Shown piece after piece: positions 24,688 to 33,289 of a DNA stretch of 64,000 bases. The position numbers were made by a program, and so were the translations under genes. Within the stretch, counting starts at the first letter, position 1, and each line of letters begins with the position of its first letter. The notes beneath the pieces are model-generated. The model was not told where the DNA came from. It saw only the letters and a program-made list of their open reading frames with translations, and searched no databases. Origin of the DNA: Mycobacterium sp. 050128 (GTDB lineage Bacteria > Actinomycetota > Actinomycetes > Mycobacteriales > Mycobacteriaceae); assembly GCF_036409155.1 (NCBI RefSeq), contig NZ_JAZGLW010000001.1:3038001-3102000 (forward strand). The letters run 5' to 3'.

Positions 24688-25830
24688 ATGAAGAGACTCG
24701 TCTTGGAGCCGGAGCACGAAGCATTCCGCGAGACGGTACGGCAGTTCATCGATCGTGAGCTGGTGCCCAACGCCGAGAAGTGGGAGAGCGACCGCATCGT
24801 CGACCGCTCGGCGTTCATCGCGGCAGGTAAATACGGCCTGATTGGGTTCAATATGCCCGAGCAGTACGGCGGCGGTGGCGTCGACGACTTCCGCTTCAAC
24901 GCCGTCATCGACGAGGAGATCGCCCGCTACGGCGGGCCGTCGCCGTCGCTGAGCCTGCAGAACGACGTTGTGGGCCCGTACTTCTCGTCGCTGGCCAACG
25001 ACGAACAGAAGCAGCGCTGGCTGCCGGGCATCATCAGCGGCGAACTGATCGTCGCCGTCGCGATGACCGAGCCCGGCGCGGGCAGCGACCTGGCCGGCAT
25101 CCGCACCTCGGCCGTCCGTGACGGTGACGACTGGATCATCAACGGCGCCAAGACGTTCATCTCGTCCGGCATCAATTGCGACCTCGTGGTGGTGGTCTGC
25201 CGCACCGACCCCGAAGCCGGCCACAAGGGATTCACGCTGCTGGTAGTCGAGGCGGGCATGCAGGGCTTCAGCCGCGGGCGCAAGCTCGACAAGATGGGGT
25301 TGCATTACCAGGACACCGCCGAGCTGGCCTTCGAGAACGTGCGGGTGCCGTCGGCGAATCTTTTGGGCAAGGAGGGACGCGGTTTCTATCACCTGATGGC
25401 TAATCTCCCGTCCGAGCGGTTGTCCATCGCTATCTCAGCGATCGCCGGAGCACGTGAGACCTGGCGGCAGACGTTGCAATATGCCAAGGACCGCAAGGCT
25501 TTCGGCCAGTCGATCGGTAGCTTCCAGCACAACCGGTTCCTGCTGGCCGAAATGGACACCGAGCTCGAGATCGGCGAGCAGTACATCGACCGGTGCCTGC
25601 AGGCGGTGGTCGACGGGGAACTGACGGCGGTCGAGGCGTCGAAAGCCAAGTGGTGGTGCACCGAGACCGCCAAGAAGGTCATCGATGGCTGCGTACAGTT
25701 GCACGGCGGCTACGGCTACATGACGGAATACCGGGTTGCGCGCGACTACATGGACAACCGCATCATGACGATCTTCGGCGGCACCACCGAGATCATGAAA
25801 GACATCATCGGCCGCGATCTCGGCTTGTGA
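24688..25830 (+). CDS. Acyl-CoA dehydrogenase (LCAD/IVD type)
   Basis: This 380-residue enzyme has AMTEPGAGSDLAGIRT, INGAKTFISSGIN, the KAFGQSIGSFQHNRF helix and LHGGYGYMTEYRVARDY. The C-terminal segment reads IFGGTTEIMKDIIG, with no Glu before GT. The catalytic base is instead expected in the helix NLPSERLSIAIS, as in isovaleryl- and long-chain acyl-CoA dehydrogenases, and a Glu is present there. It is the fifth gene of the operon and likely supplies the enoyl-CoA for the adjacent hydratases. Confidence 0.94.
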   Translation: MKRLVLEPEHEAFRETVRQFIDRELVPNAEKWESDRIVDRSAFIAAGKYGLIGFNMPEQYGGGGVDDFRFNAVIDEEIARYGGPSPSLSLQNDVVGPYFSSLANDEQKQRWLPGIISGELIVAVAMTEPGAGSDLAGIRTSAVRDGDDWIINGAKTFISSGINCDLVVVVCRTDPEAGHKGFTLLVVEAGMQGFSRGRKLDKMGLHYQDTAELAFENVRVPSANLLGKEGRGFYHLMANLPSERLSIAISAIAGARETWRQTLQYAKDRKAFGQSIGSFQHNRFLLAEMDTELEIGEQYIDRCLQAVVDGELTAVEASKAKWWCTETAKKVIDGCVQLHGGYGYMTEYRVARDYMDNRIMTIFGGTTEIMKDIIGRDLGL

Positions 25831-25840
25831 ACCCGTTGTC

Positions 25841-26596
25841 GTGAATGGCATCTCGGTCGAGCGCGACGGCCCACTGCTGCGGATCCGGCTGGACCGGCCG
25901 GAAAAGCTCAACGCCGTCGACACACCGATGCTCGATGAGTTGTCGGCGCACATTCGCGGCGCCGAGCCGGACGGCTCAGTCCGCGCGGTGCTGCTCACCG
26001 GCGCCGGCCGAGCGTTCTGTTCCGGTGGCGACCTCACCGGTGGTGATACCGCAGGCGCCGCCGAAGCCGCCAACCGGGTCGTGCGGGCGATCGTCGGGCT
26101 ACCCAAGCCCGTGGTCGCCGGCGTCAGCGGCGCTGCAGTGGGCTTCGGCTGCCCACTCGCGCTGGCCTGTGATCTGGTGGTTGCCGCACCCTCGGCGTAC
26201 TTTCAGTTGGCTTTCACCAAGGTCGGGCTGATGCCGGACGGCGGTGCGTCCGCACTGCTGCCGGGGTTGATCGGGCGAGCACGTACGGCGCGCATGGCAA
26301 TGACCGCTGAGAAAGTTTCCGCGGCAACGGCATTCGAGTGGGGGATGATCTCCTATTTGACTGGCGAAGACGACTACCAGTCCGTGCTGGCCCACGTGCT
26401 GCGGTCGGTCTCCGGCGGTCCGACGTTAGCGTTCGGCTGGACCAAGCGCGCACTGGCCGAAGCGACGCTGGGCGCACTCGAGCCGGTGCAAGCGATCGAA
26501 GCCGAGGGACAGTTGGCGTTAATCGCCACCGCTGATTTCAGGGAAGGTGCACGCGCCTTCCGGGAACGACGGCGCCCCGACTTTGGCGGACATTGA
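25841..26596 (+). CDS. Enoyl-CoA hydratase/isomerase (crotonase family)
   Basis: This 251-residue crotonase begins at a GTG ten bases after the dehydrogenase stop. GRAFCSGGDLTGG and AAVGFGCPLALACD make the oxyanion hole. The later loop FTKVGLMPDGGASALL has Lys-Val where the first hydratase glutamate usually lies, so it may be an isomerase or another crotonase reaction rather than a plain hydratase. It differs clearly from the crotonase at 21669, and the pair probably act at different steps of the same pathway. Confidence 0.9.
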   Translation: MNGISVERDGPLLRIRLDRPEKLNAVDTPMLDELSAHIRGAEPDGSVRAVLLTGAGRAFCSGGDLTGGDTAGAAEAANRVVRAIVGLPKPVVAGVSGAAVGFGCPLALACDLVVAAPSAYFQLAFTKVGLMPDGGASALLPGLIGRARTARMAMTAEKVSAATAFEWGMISYLTGEDDYQSVLAHVLRSVSGGPTLAFGWTKRALAEATLGALEPVQAIEAEGQLALIATADFREGARAFRERRRPDFGGH

Positions 26597-26612
26597 TGCA
26601 AGGAGAACCGAC

Positions 26613-27446
26613 GTGACGACCAAGAAGGTACGAGTCGACGGCCTGGACATCGAATACAGCGACGCTGGAACGGGTCCGACGATCCTATTCGTGCACGGTG
26701 TCTACGTGACGGGCGCCCTGTGGAACGACGTCGTGGCTGAACTGGGGGAGGGCCTTCGATGCATCACCCCCACCTGGCCGCTGGGAGCCCACCGCACGGC
26801 CACCGACGGCGCCGACCTCGGCGCCGAAGCGGCCGCCCGGCGCATCGTCCACTTCATGGAAGCCCTCGACCTGACCGATGTCACCGTGGTGGCCAACGAC
26901 ACCGGTGGCGGCCTGGTGCTGGCGTCGTTGGGTGATCCAGCGCTGGACACATCCCGGATCGCGCGACTGGTGCTGACCAATTGCGATAGCTACGAACACT
27001 TTCCGCCCGGCTCGTTCGCGCAGATCGTCAAGCTGTGCCGTTTCAGTACCGCGCTGGGTGGTGCCGTTGTACGCATGCTGGCCAGCGCACCGGGACAGGC
27101 CTTCTTCCTCAAGGCCGTGTCCAAGCACCCTCCGACCCGGGAGCGGCAGCGGGAGATCTTCGGAGCCTTCGCCACCAGCGCTGCGGCCCGCCGCGACGCC
27201 GTCACGGTGACTGCCTCGCTGGACCCGGCTCTCACACTGCGCGCCGCGCCGGCGATCGAGGCATTCGACAGACCCGTCACCTTGGCGTGGGGCACCGAGG
27301 ACCAGCTGTTCCCACTCGACCACGCCCGTCGCCTACGCGATGCGTTCCCGCATGCCACGTTGATCGAGATCCCAGACTGCTCCACGTTCGTGATGATCGA
27401 TGCGCCAGGAAAAGTCGCCGAGGCAATCCGCAACCGGCCCGAGTAG
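26613..27446 (+). CDS. Alpha/beta hydrolase-fold protein with Asp elbow and no catalytic His
   Basis: This 277-residue protein starts at GTG 26613 behind AAGGAGAA. It has the alpha/beta hydrolase layout: FVHGVYVTGALW, the elbow VVANDTGGGLVLAS with Asp in place of Ser, and the acid region AWGTEDQLFP. The C-terminal position that normally carries GHF reads CSTFVMIDAPG, so the usual histidine is missing. Such NDTGG/TFV proteins recur in actinobacteria without assigned activity. It may bind or isomerise substrate instead of hydrolysing an ester. It is the penultimate gene of the operon. Confidence 0.85.
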   Translation: MTTKKVRVDGLDIEYSDAGTGPTILFVHGVYVTGALWNDVVAELGEGLRCITPTWPLGAHRTATDGADLGAEAAARRIVHFMEALDLTDVTVVANDTGGGLVLASLGDPALDTSRIARLVLTNCDSYEHFPPGSFAQIVKLCRFSTALGGAVVRMLASAPGQAFFLKAVSKHPPTRERQREIFGAFATSAAARRDAVTVTASLDPALTLRAAPAIEAFDRPVTLAWGTEDQLFPLDHARRLRDAFPHATLIEIPDCSTFVMIDAPGKVAEAIRNRPE

Positions 27447-27455
27447 CTAGCCCCG

Positions 27456-29018
27456 ATGTCCTTCGACTACGCCGCGTTGCGCGACGTGTGGTATCGGGAA
27501 GGTTGGTTCTCGTCGCGGACGTGCATCGACGCGTTCGAAGCGGGTGCGTGTGATCGCGTTTCGACCCCGGTCGACTTCGTTTCGGCGGACTCGGTGCTCA
27601 GCGTGACAGTCGCCGATGTCCACGACGCTGCGGTGACGTTCGCGGCCGGTCTTGCGCGCCTCGGTGTCCGGCCGGGGGACGCGGTGGCGGTGCAGCTGAC
27701 CAACCGGGTGGAATGCGCGATCGCGTATCAGGCGGTGCTGTTGAGTGGCGCGGTGTTGGTGCCGATCGTGCACATCTATGGGCTGGGCGAGGTCGGTTTC
27801 ATTGTCAAGCAGTCCCGAGCTTCGGTGCTGATCACCGCCGCGAAATCCATTGCGACAGAGTTGGGGTCAGTGTTGCGCCATGTCGTGATGGTGGGCGGCG
27901 AGCCTGGAGAGGGTTGGTTGGTGTGGTCGGACGTGCGGTCCGAGGGATATGTGCGTCCCGACGTCACGTCCGACGACGTATGCCTGCTGATGTACACGTC
28001 GGGCACCACCTCGGCGCCCAAAGGCGTCCAGCACACGCACAACACCGTGCTCGCCGAACAGTCGACGATGCCGGCGCTCATCGCCGGTGAACCCGATGAC
28101 GTTTCGCTGGTCAGCTTTCCGCCCGGCCACATCGCCGGAGTGGGAAGTATGTTGCGCGCCTTGATGTCCGGATCGCGGACGGTTTTCTTGGAGAAATGGG
28201 ATCCGCGACGCGCGGTCGAGGTCATTCGCGACTTCCGGGTCACCTCGACCGCTGGTGTCCCGACTCATCTGCAGGGCATCCTCGAACTCGATTGTGCCAA
28301 CGGTGAACTCGCCACATTGCGGGAGTTCCTCGTCGGTGCGGCGCCAGTGACCGAGGAACTCGGTGCGCGAGCCGCCGCGGCGGGAATCGCGACGTTCCGC
28401 TCCTACGGCTCGACTGAGCACCCGACCGTCAGCGGGGTGCACACCGACGAGCCGCGCTGGGCCCGCCTGCGCACGGACGGTAAGCCGATGCCAGGTTCGG
28501 TGGTGCGCATCCTCGCTGCCGACGGTTCCGACGCGCCAGCGGACACCGATGGGGAAGTGGTGGTGCGCGGTCCGGAACAGTTTGTTGGCTATCGCGACGC
28601 GCAGCTCGACGACGAGGCCTTCACCGACGACGGGTGGTTCCGTACCGGGGATCTGGGCCGCCTGGACGCCGACGGCCGGCTGATCATCACGGACCGAATC
28701 AAGGACGTCATCATCCGGGGCGGCGAGACGATTTCATCGGCTCAGGTCGAGGACGTGCTGTCCGCACATCCCGCGGTGTACGAGTGCGCGGTAGTCGCGG
28801 CGCCCGACGCCCGGTTCGGGGAGGTCGTCGCGGCCGTGGTTGTGCTCAAACCCAATGAGCGACTTGACGTCGATGCGCTACGGGGTCACTTCGCCGACGC
28901 AGGGCTGGCGATGCAGAAGGTACCCGAACGGCTCGTCGTCGTCGATGCCCTGCCACGCACGTCGCTGGGCAAGGTACGCAAGGCCGAACTGCGTGCCCAG
29001 CATTTCACCGGGGGCTGA
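27456..29018 (+). CDS. Acyl-CoA synthetase (AMP-forming)
   Basis: This 520-residue ligase carries LLMYTSGTTSAPKGVQHTH, SYGSTEHPTVSG, GWFRTGDLGRLDADG, the hinge RIKDVIIRGGETIS and the lysine in RTSLGKVRKAEL. It is the second ligase of the operon and its last gene. The two ligases may activate the starting acid and a later acidic intermediate. An AMP-ligase with the STEHPT adenine motif is typical of mycobacterial cyclohexanecarboxylate- or steroid-acid-like activators, but the substrate cannot be fixed. Confidence 0.93.
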   Translation: MSFDYAALRDVWYREGWFSSRTCIDAFEAGACDRVSTPVDFVSADSVLSVTVADVHDAAVTFAAGLARLGVRPGDAVAVQLTNRVECAIAYQAVLLSGAVLVPIVHIYGLGEVGFIVKQSRASVLITAAKSIATELGSVLRHVVMVGGEPGEGWLVWSDVRSEGYVRPDVTSDDVCLLMYTSGTTSAPKGVQHTHNTVLAEQSTMPALIAGEPDDVSLVSFPPGHIAGVGSMLRALMSGSRTVFLEKWDPRRAVEVIRDFRVTSTAGVPTHLQGILELDCANGELATLREFLVGAAPVTEELGARAAAAGIATFRSYGSTEHPTVSGVHTDEPRWARLRTDGKPMPGSVVRILAADGSDAPADTDGEVVVRGPEQFVGYRDAQLDDEAFTDDGWFRTGDLGRLDADGRLIITDRIKDVIIRGGETISSAQVEDVLSAHPAVYECAVVAAPDARFGEVVAAVVVLKPNERLDVDALRGHFADAGLAMQKVPERLVVVDALPRTSLGKVRKAELRAQHFTGG

Positions 29019-29035
29019 ACACGTTTCCCGCATCG

Positions 29036-29340
29036 TCAGTGCGCTGTCCAGCCGTCGTCCACCGTCAACACCTGGCCGGTCATGTATGTGAGGCGCGCGA
29101 TGCGAGAAAGAGCAGCGCTCCGTCGAGCTCGTCGGGTTCGCCCATTCGCCGCATCGGGCACCCGGTGTGCAGATAGCGCCTGGCGAGCCGGTCCGATCGC
29201 CGAGCCACGGCGACGACCGCGGCGCCCGCAGCATGCAGGACCCGGACGAACCGGTCGCCGAGCCCGCTGGATGCTCCCGTCACGACGGCGACCTGGCCGC
29301 TCAAATCGAACAGCTCACCGGGGGGCAGCGGCACAGTCAT
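29036..29340 (-). pseudogene. Broken SDR with large internal deletion and a frameshift
   Basis: The start is intact: a GGAGGTCCCT ribosome binding site, ATG 29340, and the Rossmann N-terminus VAVVTGASSGLGDRF through VAVARRSDRLARR (about 54 residues). The frame then jumps directly to the C-terminal part of an SDR, CPMRRMGEPDELDGALLFLA. About 140-150 residues, including NAG and the YxxxK active site, are missing. A one-base frameshift follows: the reading frame stops at 29080, while the expected tail YMTGQVLTVDDGWTAH continues in the next frame to a stop at 29036. The upstream region holds regulon motif copy 3, so this gene was once probably part of that regulon. Confidence 0.9.
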
Positions 29341-29442
29341 AGGGACCTCCGTGTTGAGTCGTGTCTAAACACCAAATGCGGTCGGTTACCGTCTGCGGTC
29401 GAACACTTCTGGAACATCTTGGCCTGATAGTAGACCTCGACA

Positions 29443-29464
29443 TTGCTTACCTAGTAACCTATGT
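29443..29464 (-). promoter_or_regulatory. Copy 3 of the 22-bp regulon motif
   Basis: On the plus strand TGCTTAC (29444-29450), CTA, GTAACCT (29454-29460) form an imperfect 7-3-7 inverted repeat with a perfect inner TTAC-CTA-GTAA. Read on the minus strand the 22-bp element starts ACATAG like copies 1 and 4. It lies 41 bases before the CoA-transferase start, in the 165-base region shared with the SDR pseudogene. The rest of that region shows nothing else I can name. Confidence 0.65.
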
Positions 29465-29505
29465 TGGCACTAAGGCGGTGCGGCCAGCGGGACAGAGGTG
29501 AGCGG

Positions 29506-30735
29506 ATGCAGAAACCGATGACCGGTGTGCGCGTCCTCGAGGTCGCGCAATTCACCTTCGTGCCGTCCGCCGGCGCGGTCCTCGCCGACTGGGGTGCCGA
29601 CGTCATCAAGATCGAGAACCCGGTAACAGGAGATGCGCAACGGGGACTCGTCACCGTCGCCGGCCACTCCGCCACCACACCGGGAGTGTCGTTCTCTCCC
29701 ACGGTCGAGGCCCCCAACCGCGGTAAGCGCAGTGTCGGACTATCTCTGGCGTTGAAACAGACTCGGCCAGTGTTCGAGGAACTCGTCCGGCGCAGCGACG
29801 TCTTCCTGACCAGCTTGCTGCCGCAGGCGCGGGCGAAATTACGGATCGACCTGGACGAGGTACGGCGTATCAATCCGTCGATCGTCTACGTCGCGGGCAG
29901 TGGATTCGGGAGCGAGGGGCCCGACCGTGAGATGGGCGCGCACGACGCGACGGCGTTCTGGGCGCGCGCCGGCAACGCCGATGGAGTCACGCCGACGGAA
30001 TCCGAAGTGCCGACGGGCATGCCGGCGGGCGCGTTCGGCGACAACATGGGCGGCATCACCATCGCGGGCGCGGTCGCGGCCGCACTGTACGGTCGGCAAT
30101 CGACTGGGCAAACGTCGGTCGTCGACGTTTCGCTGCTCGCGGTCGGGGCATGGGCCAACCAGTCCAGCGTCAACCTCGCGATGCTCTACGGATGTCCGCT
30201 GCCGAAGATCGACCAGCGCATGCAAGCCCCGGGCAACCCGCTTACCGGCGCCTACCGATGCTCGGACGGCCGCTTCATCCAGCTTGCGATGCTCCAGCCC
30301 AGCAGGTACTGGACTCCGGTGTGCCGACTGTTCGGACTCGACGCAGCCGCCGCGGACGAGCGATTCGCCTCGCTCGAATCGTTGGCGGCCAAAGCCGATG
30401 ACGCCGCCGCGTTGCTCGCCGACGCGATCGGATCGCGGACCTTCGACGAATGCACGCGACTGCTGAGCCTTCTCAAGGGCCAGTGGTCTCCGGTGCAGGA
30501 CGCCTGGGAGGTCGCCCACGACGAGTCGTTGATCGCCAATGGGCGCATCGCCGACCTTCGGGATGCCCAGGGCAATCAGCAACGGCTGGTGGCGAACCCG
30601 GTGAAGTTCGATGAGGCGGCGGCCCACCTGACCCGGGCGCCGATGTTCGCCGAGCACACCGATGAGGTGCTGCGGGAGCTCGGCATGAACGACGACGACT
30701 TGATCGAACTGAAGATCGAGGGCGCCATCACCTGA
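29506..30735 (+). CDS. CaiB/BaiF family III CoA-transferase
   Basis: This 409-residue protein starts at ATG 29506 behind AGAGGTGAG. The N-terminal VRVLEVAQFTFVPSAGAVLADWGADVIKIENP region (broken here over two strands) is the family CoA-binding segment. The catalytic aspartate is present in EMGAHDATAFWARAG (about residue 147). Family III enzymes move CoA between carboxylic acids. It is transcribed alone, downstream of regulon motif copy 3, and convergent with the 13-gene minus-strand operon. It probably activates an acid of the same pathway using a CoA-ester donor. Confidence 0.93.
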   Translation: MQKPMTGVRVLEVAQFTFVPSAGAVLADWGADVIKIENPVTGDAQRGLVTVAGHSATTPGVSFSPTVEAPNRGKRSVGLSLALKQTRPVFEELVRRSDVFLTSLLPQARAKLRIDLDEVRRINPSIVYVAGSGFGSEGPDREMGAHDATAFWARAGNADGVTPTESEVPTGMPAGAFGDNMGGITIAGAVAAALYGRQSTGQTSVVDVSLLAVGAWANQSSVNLAMLYGCPLPKIDQRMQAPGNPLTGAYRCSDGRFIQLAMLQPSRYWTPVCRLFGLDAAAADERFASLESLAAKADDAAALLADAIGSRTFDECTRLLSLLKGQWSPVQDAWEVAHDESLIANGRIADLRDAQGNQQRLVANPVKFDEAAAHLTRAPMFAEHTDEVLRELGMNDDDLIELKIEGAIT

Positions 30736-30742
30736 GCGTTGG

Positions 30743-31591
30743 TCAGCCCGACACTATCGACGGTGGTGGCGTGAATCCCGGGTTCGCCAATGCCGTTGCC
30801 ATACCGCTGCCGATTGGTCCTTTGTCGTCGAAGAGCGTCGCCACGCCGGTAGCGACCCCGGCGTGGCTGTAGTGCGTTACAGACGCCAATCCGATGTAGA
30901 CACCTTGCGGCAAGCGGCTTAGCGTGACGGTGTAGTCAGCGTTGATGAATTGCAAACCTTCAGTGCCCCAATGGGTTAACGAACTCGTGACATCCGCGGC
31001 CATGACGGCGCGAGTGAATGGCGACAGTGGCTCGTCGTCGACAAGCAGCTTGGTCTCCCGAAGCCAGACGAACTTCTGCCCATGGTGTCGCCACTCGGTG
31101 ACCCCGACACCCGGACTGCCCGCGACCGGGTCCCGGCCGAACGAATGCAGCACCATGGGGACATCGTCAGCCAACACGTCGGGCTCCGCCGGTACTGAGG
31201 GCATGCTGATCGGCGACGTCCACACCGTGTCCACGGCATGTTCGCTGCGGCGAAGGAACAACGCACTGGCGCGAGCGACCACCACGTCGTTCTGAGTCAT
31301 GACCGCGTCGACCACGCGAAGTCGCCGGCCGTCGCGCACCACCGACGAGTGCATCTGCACGGGTTGCACCGCCACCGGCCGCAGCAGATCCACCGTCAGC
31401 CGGGCGGGCTGCATGTCGATGTCGTCGACTTCTTGCTCGACCGCGCGCCCCAGCAACCCGCCGACGTAGTTACCGCTGATCGACGGACCCCAGGGCCCCC
31501 GCGTCAATCGGGTTGGTACGTAAGCGTTTCCGTCGGCGACGAAGAAGCAGGTCGGCGCGGAGCGGGCCGGCTTCGCTGATGAGTCCTCCAC
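30743..31591 (-). CDS. Acyl-CoA thioesterase, TesB-like double hot-dog
   Basis: This 282-residue protein has two hot-dog halves. The first contains GPWGPSISGNYVGGLLGRAVE and ARLTVDLLRPVAV; the second contains PLSPFTRAVMAADVTSSLTHWG and VTLSRLPQGVYIGLAS. The layout matches the TesB-like thioesterase (4HBT_3) family. It is the last gene of the 13-gene operon that runs from 42600 to here, with seven bases between it and the preceding hydrolase gene. It may release CoA from dead-end esters. A strict catalytic set could not be assigned. Confidence 0.85.
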   Translation of the reverse strand: MEDSSAKPARSAPTCFFVADGNAYVPTRLTRGPWGPSISGNYVGGLLGRAVEQEVDDIDMQPARLTVDLLRPVAVQPVQMHSSVVRDGRRLRVVDAVMTQNDVVVARASALFLRRSEHAVDTVWTSPISMPSVPAEPDVLADDVPMVLHSFGRDPVAGSPGVGVTEWRHHGQKFVWLRETKLLVDDEPLSPFTRAVMAADVTSSLTHWGTEGLQFINADYTVTLSRLPQGVYIGLASVTHYSHAGVATGVATLFDDKGPIGSGMATALANPGFTPPPSIVSG

Positions 31592-31598
31592 GTGATCC

Positions 31599-32336
31599 TT
31601 ACCCCCGTAACCGGCATCGCTCGATCAGTATCTGCGCCAAACGTTCCGGATCGCTGAACATCAACTCGTGGCAGGCGTCAACCGGGATGACGGTGTCCAC
31701 CCCGCCCAGGGCGGCGATGCTTGCGTGCTGTGATGCCACGGACAGGGCCCGGTCGCGGGTGGTCAGTATCCAGGTGCGTGGGACGTCGGCGGGCAGTCCG
31801 CTACGGTCCACCGGCTCACCGGGTATGCGCGCTGACTCAGCATGCAACTTCGACATCGCCAATCGGCGCTGCGCGGGGGTCATGCCGTTGCAGAACGCCC
31901 AGCGTGCCGCCGGCGTTGGAATCTTCATGGGTCTGCCGATACGGGCGGCGCGCCGAGCGAAGACCGCTAGCGGGCCGCCGAGTGTGTCCGCGATGGACGA
32001 ACCCTGAGGCGGTACGAATGCCGTCGCGAGGATCATCTCTCGGACCCGGGAGGGACCGAGCTTAGCGACGACGCCGGGAACCGTTACCCCCGCCATCGAG
32101 TGGCCCACGACCACGACGTCACCCAGACGCGCTTCCTCGATGTCGGCGACGACGGAGTCCACCCACTCGGAGATCGTCACGGTCGCGAGGTCACCTGGGT
32201 TGTTGCCGTGCCCGGGCAGATCCACGGCGAGAGTGCGCAATCCCGGTTCTTCACGGTGTATTTCGGCGACAACGAGATCCCAACAGTCGCCGGCGTGCTC
32301 GCCGCCGTGGACGAGCACCAGGTCGGGCAGAGTCAT
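31599..32336 (-). CDS. Alpha/beta hydrolase (AB-hydrolase 6 type)
   Basis: This 245-residue serine hydrolase has LVLVHGGEHAGDCW, the nucleophile in VVVGHSMAGVTVPG, and a C-terminal histidine in VDACHELMFSDPERLA. The family includes esterases and hydroxynitrile-lyase-like enzymes such as plant methylesterases. It is the twelfth gene of the minus-strand operon. A role in opening an ester or lactone intermediate would fit its place beside an LLM oxidoreductase, but this is inference. Confidence 0.9.
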   Translation of the reverse strand: MTLPDLVLVHGGEHAGDCWDLVVAEIHREEPGLRTLAVDLPGHGNNPGDLATVTISEWVDSVVADIEEARLGDVVVVGHSMAGVTVPGVVAKLGPSRVREMILATAFVPPQGSSIADTLGGPLAVFARRAARIGRPMKIPTPAARWAFCNGMTPAQRRLAMSKLHAESARIPGEPVDRSGLPADVPRTWILTTRDRALSVASQHASIAALGGVDTVIPVDACHELMFSDPERLAQILIERCRLRG

Positions 32337-32346
32337 GGTCGGTCCC

Positions 32347-33258
32347 TCATCGGTCGATTAACTGGGAGCTCAGCACGTCGATGTCGGTACGGAAGTCGGT
32401 GAAGCTTCTGCTGGCCGGCTCGATGGTGATCCACGTGACGCCCGCCTCGGCGTAGGCGTCCAGCCGGGGGCGCACCGCGGCACAAAATCCGGTGCAGTCG
32501 CCGCTGGCCAGCAGGTGTGCTTCGAACGGGACGAAGGCGACGTCGGCAGCGTCGCGGCCGGACTCCGCGCGGTGCTTGTTCACTTTCGCGACCCACTCGC
32601 CAAGCGTCTCGATGTCTTCCAGGGGCCGGGCGCGGGTAATCGCGGCCATCTCGCCGGACGCGGCCATAGGCATCCAGCCGTCCGCGACCTCGATGACCCG
32701 GCGCTGCGCGGCCGCGCCGTTGCCGCCGATCCAGATCGGCGGACCACCCGTCGTCAGCGGCGGCGGCAGCGCGACATGTCCGCTCACCCCGAACTCCGGC
32801 CCGTCGTGGTCGACCCCCGCCCAGGTCGCCCTCCAGGCGGCGATTGCCTCGTCGAGCAGCGCGCCGCGCCGGTCGAAATCGGCGCCCAGCGCCTGGAATT
32901 CGGTCTTGAGGTAGCCGGCTCCCGTGCCCAGTGTGAACCGACCCCCGGAGAGCAGATCGAAGCTCGCAGCCGCTTTGGCCGTCAGATACGGGTTGCGATA
33001 ACCCGACACCAGAATGTAGGTCATCAATCGGATGCGGGTGGTGGCGGCCGCGGCGAAGCTCAGCGACACGAATGGGTCGAAGGCGTGGTGGCCGCCGCGG
33101 GCCAGCCACTCCCGGTCGGGGTACGGGTGTTCGGACATCGAGAACGCATCGAAGCCAGCATCTTCCACCAGTCGTGCGATCTCACCGATGGCTACGCCCT
33201 CGCACCACCGGTTCCAGTGCTTGACGGCCCGCATCGGGAACATCAGGTTGTACCGCAC
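32347..33258 (-). CDS. LLM-class (F420-dependent type) oxidoreductase
   Basis: This 303-residue TIM-barrel protein is of the luciferase-like monooxygenase class. Visible features are FDAFSMSEHPYPDREW, RLMTYILVSGYRNPYLTAKA, GRFTLGTGAGYLKTEF and PPIWIGGNGAAAQRR (TIGR03619-like). In mycobacteria most members use coenzyme F420 to reduce or oxidise substrates. It sits in the operon between an alpha/beta hydrolase and an acyl-CoA dehydrogenase, with a 31-base gap, the largest of the operon, on the dehydrogenase side. Confidence 0.9.
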   Translation of the reverse strand: MRYNLMFPMRAVKHWNRWCEGVAIGEIARLVEDAGFDAFSMSEHPYPDREWLARGGHHAFDPFVSLSFAAAATTRIRLMTYILVSGYRNPYLTAKAAASFDLLSGGRFTLGTGAGYLKTEFQALGADFDRRGALLDEAIAAWRATWAGVDHDGPEFGVSGHVALPPPLTTGGPPIWIGGNGAAAQRRVIEVADGWMPMAASGEMAAITRARPLEDIETLGEWVAKVNKHRAESGRDAADVAFVPFEAHLLASGDCTGFCAAVRPRLDAYAEAGVTWITIEPASRSFTDFRTDIDVLSSQLIDR

Positions 33259-33289
33259 TCGGCCCCTTTCGGCTCCATTGTCGCTGCCA

